Assembly: GCA_973895155.1 (NCBI GenBank) | Contig: OZ316898.1 | Coordinates: 14,322,001-14,386,000 of the forward strand | Direction of reading: 5' to 3' | DNA: 64,000 bases | DNA from: Marsupella aquatica | Lineage: Eukaryota > Marchantiophyta | Part shown: positions 23,746 through 32,866 of the stretch, one piece after another | How the letters are laid out: every line of letters starts with the position of its first letter | How positions within the stretch are numbered: the first letter of the stretch is position 1 | Notes under the pieces: model-generated | Told to the model about the DNA's origin: nothing | Seen by the model: the letters and a program-made list of their open reading frames with translations, nothing else | The model's database searches: none | Made by a program: the position numbers and the translations under genes

Positions 23746-25810
23746 ACTTCAAAGATACAGCAAGAGGAGTCTATGTCGAGTGGAGGTGACTCACCAGTTT
23801 TGGTAGAGTTACAGGCAGCCGCACCACCAGTACTGGCAGAGGTACCGGCATCAGAAGAAGAGATGTCACTTTTAGAAGGAGAGGCACCAAATGCTGCACC
23901 AACATCAAAAGTAGAGGTCTCAGCTATAGAGGAGGACAAATCGTCGGGTGCAATTGCATCAGAAGTACCAGGGTCACCTCCGATTTCTGTTCTATTTCAT
24001 GTTCCAACTAAGAGTCCGGGATGGGAGGCTAGGACGAGTCACATTTCACAACAACCAAATTTGCCTCGTGCTTCAAAGAGAGGGCGAGAGGACTCTATTC
24101 CGAGTGGCAGTCACTCACCAGCGAAGAGGAGGGCTATCGAAGTGGAGGAAGAGGAAGAGGTAGAGGAAGAAGAAGAAGAAGAAGAAGATGAAGATGAAGT
24201 GGAGGATGACGAGCATTCAGAACAAGACATTCACTGGGAAGAGTGTGCCACAGAGAGTGGAAAGGTTAGCAATTTTTTTCCTTTGTTGTGTGATTACTGT
24301 TTTTTCAGAAACAATGTTCAAGCATATCTAACTTGGCTGTGAGCGGGATCCGCAGATTGATATCCAAGGGTCTCACTTGACAGAGGAGGCATGCCCTCCA
24401 CCTGGTACAATGACTACAGCTCTATATCCACACCAACGGATTGGTCTTGCATGGATGTTGGAACACGAATCCGGAAAAAGCTCTCCAATTGGTGGGATGT
24501 TGGCGGATGACCAGGTACAAAAGCCCCCAAATTAAGCCGAAGTCGCACTCATTATTTTCATTCAGCGGGATACTTTGGGGGTATTTTTGGAGTATGTTAG
24601 GGGTACGCGCGCACCTTGTCTGCAAGTGAGTGGGTCCCTGACCGTTTTCTTGGCTTGGATTTTTTTAGGGAATGGGGAAAACCATGCATGTCAAAGCGCT
24701 ATTTCTCGCGAATCGCCCTCATAAGTGTGGGCCAACTCTAGTTGTTTGTCCAGCCAGCGTGGTGATTCAATGGGGCCAAGAAATAGCTGCAAGGACCTCC
24801 AAGATAGCAAAAGTGAAGGTCCTCCTCTACCACAACAAGAGGAATAAAGACATCAACTTTATTTCAAGCCATGACGTGGTTGTCACTACGTACTCAATCA
24901 TGACAGGGGAGTCTCCCATTGCTCCAAAGACGTCCAGCGTGCCAAAAGGGAGTATGAAGAGACCTGTAAAAAAACCTAGACTTGTAGGTCCACTGTTTAA
25001 GATTAGTTGGCTTAGAGTAGTCCTGGATGAGTGTCATGTCATGAAAAATAAAACTAGTCAAAATTTCAAGGCCTCGCGTTGTCTCAAGGCAGAGAGGAGG
25101 TGGTGCCTAAGCGGTACACCCATACAGAACGAGGCTTCTGATCTGTTTCCTTACTTCAGTTTTCTGAGGTATTATCCTCTAGGAGAGTGGAATTAATTCT
25201 CGCAGTTAAAGAAGCTGCTGAAGACAAGGCCAAAGATAGCGAATGGCATCCTCTTGAAACACTTGGTTGCGATTGCGCTCAGGAGAGACAAAAGTAAGCG
25301 TGCATGCATATATCATGGTAGAGTTCACTTTGTTTAATCCCAAGCCTGATTTCTTTATCAATTGTGCATTTACCCTGCCACTGTGCTTACATGCAGGCAT
25401 ACTCCCACTGCCCCCTAAGATGATCGAGGTGCAAATTGTTGAATGGAGAACACAGCAAGAACGAAACGCTTATTTTGATCAGGAGGAAAAGAGTAAGGAG
25501 TTATACAAGGTACGTAAGGCTCTTAATAATCCCCAATGTTGAAGACGTATGAGAGTTCAATTTGATCCCTTGAAGGTGTCTGTTCGGTGGCAATTAATGT
25601 GCCTATAATGTTGTAGGAATTCCGTGACGCCGAAAGAGGTGCCTTATCGAATGTGTTGAGCGTTCTGCTCCGGTTGCGACAATTTGCAGTGCACCCAAAA
25701 CTTCCTTCCTTATGTAAAATTCGCGAAGAGGAGATCGGGAACAAAGTGCAAAGAACGCCCCTTAGTGAGCCTCAACGAGCCCGACTCGTGTCAGAGTTTC
25801 AGCAATTGAA

Positions 25811-26851
25811 GATTGGAAGTGCTTGCGTGGACTGCAAGGTGACTACAGTCACTCTATGTATGGGGTATGATTGGGGTATTATTGGGGTATGATTGAGGTA
25901 TTTCAATTAACGTGCTTTGCCTAACAATTTCTGCACGCACTCACTTTAACGGTTGGATTGTGCAGGGGGGCTTGATTGGAAGTCCATTTCAGATTTCTGG
26001 CTATGGCCATGTATACTGTGGCATTTGTGCAATAGACCGGGAAGCTGGAACCTGCAAATCGGCAAAATGTTCAAAATACGTGACAGCCCAGGTCCTATAC
26101 AGGCCAGCTGATTTGAGGCTAGTGAATGGTGGTGCGGAGTCAAAAGGGAAGGCGCGAAGAGAATATGATGTCCGACACCCACCTTCTCCAAAATTTGATG
26201 CAGTCTTGGAATACCTGAAGTCGATTCCGCTGGACACTACAAGACAGGGCAGCAGCGAAAGCTTTGTGCCCAGGCAGAAGGCTCTTGTTTTCTCACAATG
26301 GACTTCGTGTCTCAACATGCTTGAGCCACACATTCTGAAGGCTGGTCTAAAGTTCACAAGGATTGATGGAGGAATGAATTCCAATGTCAGAGAACAAGCC
26401 TTGAATGATTTCAAGACGACCCCAGAGGTACAACCGTCATTATCCGTGCAGATCGGTGTCTGTATTTGTTCAAAGGGTAAACTCTTCATATTCTAATTAA
26501 ACTGTTTCTACTCATTTCATGCAGATCAGCATTATCCTCTTGTCCTTGATGGCAACGAACACAGGACTCAACATCACTGAGGCTACACATGTTCTTATGG
26601 TAGACGGGTGGTGGAATCCCACGGTAGAGGACCAGGCCGTCGATCGGTCACATCGTATAGGGCAAACAAGGCCGGTGAAAGTTGTCAGGTTTATCGCCAA
26701 AGATTCGATTGAGTTGAAGATTTTGGAGCTGCAGGTAAGATTAGAAGTGCTTGCGTGGACTGCAAGGTGAATAAAGTCACTCTGTGTATGGGGTATTATT
26801 GGGGTATTTCAGTTCGCGTGCTTTGCCTAACAATTCCTGCACGCACTCACT
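25811..26851 (+). repeat. Dispersed duplication of an exon-intron boundary inside the SNF2 gene
   Basis: About 25811-25946 (last part of exon 5 with the CVDC codons, plus the start of its intron) is repeated at about 26737-26851, inside the intron after exon 7. Shared landmarks are GAAGTGCTTGCGTGGACTGC, GTGTATGGGGTAT-like repeats, GTGCTTTGCCTAACAATT and CTGCACGCACTCACT. The second copy lies wholly in intron sequence. Confidence 0.85.
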
Positions 26852-27048
26852 AGTAATGATGAATTACAAATTCCATATATGTGGTCTCTAATTGTACGCA
26901 TGTTGCATGTTTTGTGCAGAACAAAAAACGAGTGATGATCAGGGACATCATGTATGGCTGTGCAACCGGGAAAAAAGATAACATGGAACAAAATCTGGAG
27001 TTCATTCTGGGAGAGAATCGGCAGCAGAGGTTCAATGCATCAGAGTAG

Positions 27049-28055
27049 CTAGATGAGTTTTAGCTAAGGCTCTCTTCGGTGCTTGAGTCAGTTAGGCAGT
27101 GACACTCTTACTGTTCGTTTACTTGTCAGTGCCACTCTCGTTTCCTCCCGTTGTGATTTTAGTGCAGCGGGACAACGATGAGACTAGGAGGACAGAGCCT
27201 GAGTGGGTCTTTCCTTGCCACATATGTACCTGTTCGAGCCTCCTGCGGGAGCATTATGAATTGAACACTTCATCTTTGAATCATGTCCACTGTTTCTCAT
27301 GTCCACTGTTTCTTTGGTATTCTTTCTTGTGTTCTTTTGTGTGTGTTTAGGGTTTAGGTTATGCACTTGCAAGACACACCGAATGATTACCCTAGGGACA
27401 TAGGTAATTTACAAGCATAGCAGCCCGTCCACTACAAGGAGATTTGGTTCCCTACTAAATATGGGACAAATACCTTACCATGAATCGCTTTGATAAGAGG
27501 GGAATGAATTCCCAACTCATCTTCTGGAAATTACCCCCAATAGTAAGGGGGCGGGGAGCATGAGGTACGTTGGGGTTAATTTCCCTACTTACCCCATATA
27601 TTCCCCTCTTTCAAACTCCTAACCTTGCAGATCTTCCTTGTGCAGAAGGGCTTTGGTGAGCACAAGTGGAGAGTGCGGACGTGGGATGAGGGAGAGGAGT
27701 GTCGAGGTCATCTAGAATATCAGTGATTTCACTAACTCTGGACATTCTTTTGTCCAATTTTTGATCATGAAATTTCCAACACCAATTATTCTTTTCCCTA
27801 TAACTTGAGTTCTAGAGTACATTGTATGTTATGCATAGATTTATTAGGAGTAGCTTGTTAAGCTTCATATATCTTGATCAAAAAATTTCAAATATGATAT
27901 TGATAAGTCTCATATTTATCTACAATTTAGTTGATTTCAATTTCCAAAAAGTTGTTATGAAATTTCCAAATCGTTAATAATATTCCAGAATTAGTGAAAC
28001 TATTGATGAATGCTTAGAGTGTAGGAAGACTTATGGGAATGCAACCAATTCACAG
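27049..28055. other. Non-coding stretch after the SNF2 unit
   Basis: It holds TTTAGGGTTTAGG at about 27346-27358 and CACTACAAGGAGATTTGG at 27430-27447. The latter resembles the start of plant CACTA-type terminal repeats pointing rightward. The rest is AT-rich with no recognised coding sequence. Confidence 0.4.
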
Positions 28056-29055
28056 GTGCTCAAGTCCATTGCAAATTTCTTTAGCAATTTCAAGACAAAG
28101 CACATGACCAACCCTAAACACAAGGACAATTGGTGGAAGCAAAGGGGTATACCTGGGGCTTTGGTAACGGCTGCTGACACTATACAACAGCCATTGTTTG
28201 ATCATAGTATGCAAATAGGGGCTGGTGTGGAAATAGTGGGAAAGTTGAATGCAGAGGTAGGTGGGCCCATGGTAGAAGTGTTCTCTATCACACCATCTCC
28301 CACTAATCCAACATTTGCACAGAGGTCATTCCTGTTTAAGGTCAGATGCATGTATAGTCTGTGGCAAGCTACATACTGACATGTGCCCTAAGAAATCCAA
28401 TTTGGAACACAATTTAAGGCAACACCTTGTCTGTCGGGATCATATGGATGCACTTGAGAACGTCGTCACCAGTACCCAGGCTGCACTGAGGGCAGGGAAG
28501 AAGGGGAGACCAAGGAAGCCTGATGCTCATGATCTGTTTCCATCTCAAAATTCTATTCTGAATTTCTTTAGAGAGGACAGCTCTGCTGCAGGGAGCAGTT
28601 TAGGCAGAGGTGGGTTGTATTCCTCCATTGAGCCAAGTTTAAGTTTGCTTTGTTGGGGTTTGTGGGAGTCAGAGGTGAAGTGGACAAGGGATTCTATGGC
28701 TGTGAAAGGCATACTTGATGATCAAGAGGGAGGAAATGTGTCAGTGGGATTGTGACCGTACATCCTGTGCTGAGGTTTTCAATGTAACTAGTCAGTTAGT
28801 TGTTGGTATATAGGGTGTTTTAGGCACAAGCAATGTCACAAGGTGTCCATTAATGGAGGTGGTTTTGAAAACCTCACTTGCACTCTATGTGATTCTATAA
28901 AATGTGAAGATGATTTTTGTGGCAGGGTGCATAGGGAAGCGGAAGCATTAGTGCAAAGAGGAGACATGACTACACAGGGTGGGATGAGGTTGGCATACAA
29001 AACCGAACTGAGGGAACACATGGCAACAAATAGATCTCTCATCAGCTCATCATAA
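28056..29055 (+). pseudogene. Zinc-finger-like ORF with a PIP-box, frameshifted
   Basis: An open frame from about 28056 (after an acceptor-like CACAG) reads FFSNFKTKHM and IPGALVTAADTIQQ. Near 28340-28360 a change of frame leads into CIVCGKLHTDMCPKKSNLEH, a possible Cys/His finger, then the AT-hook-like GKKGRPRKP, then QNSILNFF at 28546-28569. The last fits the PCNA-interacting consensus QxxIxxFF exactly. That frame ends at TGA 28753-28755. A second fragment in the same frame (28843-29055) has CTLC..IKCEDDFCGRVH. I do not recognise the family. Finger, AT-hook and PIP-box together suggest a DNA-associated, probably transposon-derived protein. Confidence 0.4.
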
Positions 29056-30079
29056 GATCAAGATGGCCCAGCCCCATCTCCTCCATCACCCGATCCTCCC
29101 TCCCCCACCATCTCTCCTCCTCCCCAATTGCTCTTCTTGTCTCAGCCTTACACAAAAAGCCACAAAGAACATTGTCAAAAGGAAGGCCCAAAGCGTGGGT
29201 TTTCGCACCTGCATCGGGACTTCAGGTTTTCAATAACTCCTGCAAAGTCCGATCAATCCCGCATCGGAATGTCCGATGCATAACGTATGGGATCTACAAT
29301 TGGACATTGCGTTACGGGTTGTATTGGACCCCTCATAGAATTCATTGGACCTCTTCAATGGCTTTCCCAAGTGATTTGTGATGCTTCTCCTTTGGGTTTT
29401 ATATATATGGGAAACTTAGTTTTAAGGCTTAAATAATAAGGGGGTTTGAATTGGCCTGCTGTGTTGGGTAACTTGCAATATGAGTTTGGCTTGGATATGG
29501 GGTTTGGTCGGGTTTAGGGTATTGAAATTTTATGGCCGTGCTTGAATTCAGGTTTTGTAGGGCCATATATATACCTCAATGGGCTGGCGACCGTGTGCTG
29601 GGTCCTCTTGCAAGTTCTTTTTTGTGGATTCAATTTTGGGGTTTGTACTTGACTTCAAATTTGTTTGGGGGAATATATGCTTGGTTATCCCTGACTCAAA
29701 ACTTTTGGCTCATTTCTTCTCGCTCCCACATCCGCTTGCTCCCGAGCAGTCCACACTCTGTATGCATATTTGAATTTCCCAAGTCAGACTAGAAAAATAG
29801 GTGAGAGTCATATATCTTTTTGGAAATGACAAGGATGAATCCCAAATGGGATATGACGTATCCGGTTTGGGATTCAATCTTCAAAAATCCAGTTTTGGCA
29901 TGACAAAATATGAGAAAATGATGTTGGATGCAAAGTGGGATACCGGATATGAAGCTCTTGGTTGAAAAATGCAGGAAATTTTAAAAATGGGATAAAGTGT
30001 TTAGGGTTTAGGGCTCCACTAGTGAATCACATTCATTCAAAATCAAAAGTCACTTCCAAAGAGCTTTTTGATGTTGGTA
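29056..30079. other. Non-coding stretch
   Basis: Contains TTTAGGGTTTAGGG at 30000-30013. Short open frames are present but none has recognisable content. Confidence 0.4.
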
Positions 30080-31250
30080 ACAGTCATCATGCATGACAAG
30101 ACTACGTTGAAGCTGGATGCGGTGAAGGCTACAGTTATTCTTGCATAATGGAGCAAGCAACATCTATCTATTTGTGATGATGAGTGTCTTGTCTTAGTGG
30201 TTAGAGGTAGATCAACTGAGCGTATTGCGGATCAATCTAGGTCTAGATTTCATAACAAATCTAAAACTAAGTCTTGTGGTAAGAAGGTTCAATGTTGACA
30301 TTGCCATGAGAAGGGCCACACCAAGTGGTCTTGCCCTTCTTTGACCAAGCAGAAGCGTCTAGGTACTTCTGATGGTGCATCTTCATCTTTGACTGGCATA
30401 GTGATTGCTAATCATGAGGATGGTGCTAAAGCGCTATGTATTGGTGTTGTTAATTGTGTGTATGACGATAAATGGATGTTGGATTTGGGTTCCTCTTATC
30501 ACGTGTGTCCAACGTGTCTTATAAGTTTCAGTTCAAGTTCCTACCATTCTCATGAGATTCTTGAGTATGTACATTTGGATGTTTGGGGTCGAGCGCTGGA
30601 GCCGTCATTAGGTGGAGCCAAATATTTTATGACGTTTGTAGATGATTTACTCTTGAATGTGTTGGTTGTACTACATGCTCGGGGGTTTCACTTCCACAAA
30701 AATGGCACATCACGTGCGACAAAGTATAAGGTCAATTTATTGGTTTGAAGGGAAGACTTAAGAATTTTTGTAGAAGAACAATAGGGTCCTTTAAATTCAA
30801 TTTTGAGACTTATAAGAACATTAGGGTCTTTCTAACCAAATTTTTGGAATATTCCAAGAATATTCCAACTTTATAGGGATTGAAAAATAATATTTTTTTT
30901 CTTACATTTTAGGGGGTCCGAGGCCTAAAAACGTCACAGGGGATGGGGAGACATCCATATAGTGAGACCCCCGAGACTACATGATGGAGAAGTCTCAAGT
31001 ATTTGAGATCTTCAAGGAGTGGAAAGCCATGGTGGAGCTACAAATTGAGAAGGAGTTGAAGTGTGTTTGGTCAGATACGGTGGCGAGTATAAGTCCAATG
31101 AGTTTGACCAATTTGGTCAGGACCTTGGCCTCAAGTGTTGTTACATTGTACCGGAGACCCCGCAACAGAATGGAGTGGCACAACGGTTGAATCAGACATT
31201 ACTGGAGGAGGCTCACTTTGGTCACTCCTTTGGGTCAACCAAGAGGCCTC
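30080..31250 (+). mobile_element. Ty1/copia retrotransposon remnant, heavily decayed
   Basis: In order: a Gag end with LVVRGRS, a zinc knuckle HCHEKGHTKWSC (its first Cys is followed by a stop), the protease landmark WMLDLGSSYHVCP (altered from the usual DSGA), then integrase-core pieces GGAKYFMTFVDD, KSQVFEIFKEW, GGEYKSNEFDQF and TPQQNGVAQR in different frames. The reverse transcriptase and both LTRs are missing. The integrase part is split by the TIR element at 30678-30975. There are several stops and frameshifts, so this is an old inactive copy. Confidence 0.85.
30678..30975 (+). mobile_element. Small TIR element (MITE-like), copy 1, 298 bp
   Basis: The 5' end is CTCGGGGGTTTCACTTCCAC and the 3' end, reversed, is CTCGGGGGTCTCACTATATGG, giving imperfect terminal inverted repeats. 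It is flanked by perfect 8-bp direct repeats ACTACATG (30670-30677 and 30976-30983). No ORF. Removing the element and one repeat rejoins the copia integrase region. An 8-bp target duplication is typical of hAT, P and Zisupton-type elements; the superfamily is not settled. Confidence 0.9.
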
Positions 31251-32866
31251 ACTTGATAGATTGATAGTTCTAAAGATTTCTCCCAAACTGTGCCCAACTG
31301 TGGGTAGAGTTGTCCAATATCAATATATATGGTGATTGTCTCCTCTTGAACTCCACATCTTTGCAAAACTCTTCCTGATACATCACACAAGCATCCATTG
31401 ACAGTGATTGGGCCTTCTGCTCCAAATGAGTTCACTTAATTGGCACTTTCTCCAATGTTGGTTTTTTTTTTGTGCACTTGGTCCACCGCCATGAGAACTC
31501 TGTCCAGTGCGTTTCTTAGAAGAAGTACGAGTCCCAATTATAGTGGTCCAGATGTGCTGATCCCCCAGTCAGCGTTGTCCCCTCTTAGGATCTCCCAACC
31601 TCTGACCCGCCGGCAAATATCTGGGTAGCAACAACTGTCTTCCCAACAGGGCCGGAGCTTGGCCAGCCCTAGATAGTGAAGGCCCCTAGCTTATAGGGAC
31701 TAGCTATATAGTAGATGGACCAGACTTTGGAGGATGCACATTCCTCTTCTCATCAGCTGACACTTTCCGTAGAATCTTCTTTGACTGTCGAATAGCAATC
31801 TTCAATGTGCTAGCATCACAGGGGGGTTCACTAATTTTACTTGGACTTAACTTGCTGGTATCTAGGTCACCACCGGGGTCACCACTAAACAAAATTTATC
31901 GATGACAACAATGTGGTGAACTATGAAATAAGTTTAGGGCGACCACAACATAATTCTGGTAGGAATTGTTTTACAACTGACTATTTCTATGTTCCTAGAA
32001 AGGGTACGTTGGAATATTTAGGGTTGAATGTGAACTAAGACCTGTGAGACACGTGTTAGCTTTTGCATTTCTCTCAGCTTTGAGTTTCAAAGAGAAATCA
32101 AACCTTTTCTAATTTTTTAAGTTTGATCAAAACCACAACATTTTATCAAATCAGTCTTTTTGCAACACCTTTAACTTGAATTGCATATTATAATGACCTA
32201 CTTGTCTTGCAACTTTCCTTTGCAACATTTCTTGATGCCAAACTAAAGCCAAGCCAAACAAACACAACCACAAAAACTAGTAGATCTGTACTTTTTGTTT
32301 CACATTCCTATAGAAACAATGGCTTTTCCACCATCCTAGCCACTATTTTTTTGTGAAGTTCCAATTTAGCATATCATGCAGCACTTATAACTTTAAAATT
32401 TAGCAAAATGTTCATACAGCAAAACAAGTTTCAGCTGTAAATGTCTACACCACAAAATAAATTGGAGACAAAACCCAATGCAAGTGCAGGAAAAGGGGGT
32501 TTGCTGTTTGGGTTCACTTTTTTCTCCAAAGCATTTAAGAGGAAGTGTATTTAGCATCAGATATGCAAACAGGGTAGAATTCAAAATACTTATAATATAT
32601 ATAACGGGTGCTTTGCATGTTTGGCAAAAACAAAGTCTTCACAAGAAAGTATGTCCTTCACAAAAGTAGGCGAAACTATTGGACTATTAGCAGCCGTGTT
32701 CCGATCGAAGTTTAATGATCGGACTATATCATGCAAACTATACTATGAAAAACAGATACTGACTGTTTATAAGATGTACGCCTTAAGCAGATTCTTGCTA
32801 AGTATTACATATCTTGAGACTCTAACTTGCCACTCAGATTGATCATTCTAGGATGGTCAGCCGAGT
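31251..32866. other. Non-coding stretch upstream (plus sense) of the AP2-like gene 3' end
   Basis: A minus-strand open stretch at 31704-31892 (GDPGGDLDTSKLSPSKISE) is bounded by no clear splice sites. The part next to 32867 is probably the 3' untranslated region of the AP2-like gene. Nothing else was recognised. Confidence 0.35.

Larger units (their letters stand above)
22324..27048 (+). pseudogene. Plant-transposon-like domain fused by splicing to a RING-containing SNF2 (RAD5/RAD16-type) helicase
   Basis: Exons: 22324-24264, 24344-24514, 24669-25293, 25397-25509, 25617-25838, 25966-26427, 26525-26734, 26920-27048. All junctions are GT-AG with consistent phases. Exon 1 has a globular block (KEFVVGYDQGRN, LRAAFAFPSGEW) like that in the inverted-repeat protein, then acidic 10-residue repeats, a coiled coil and a Glu-rich stretch. 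Exons 2-8 are an SNF2 ATPase of the plant RAD5/RAD16 (FRG-like) type: HQRIGLAWMLEHE, motif I ADDQGMGKT across an intron, motif II DECH, LSGTPIQN, LLRLRQFAVHP, a RING (CVDC..GHVYCGIC..C..AKC), KALVFSQWTS, NTGLNIT and WWNPTVEDQAVDRSHRIGQ. The family remodels chromatin or DNA with ATP. Lesions are TAG 23080-23082 and TAA 25194-25196. A pre-GH RING Cys is Tyr. The exon 1-2 junction is the least certain. Confidence 0.75.
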
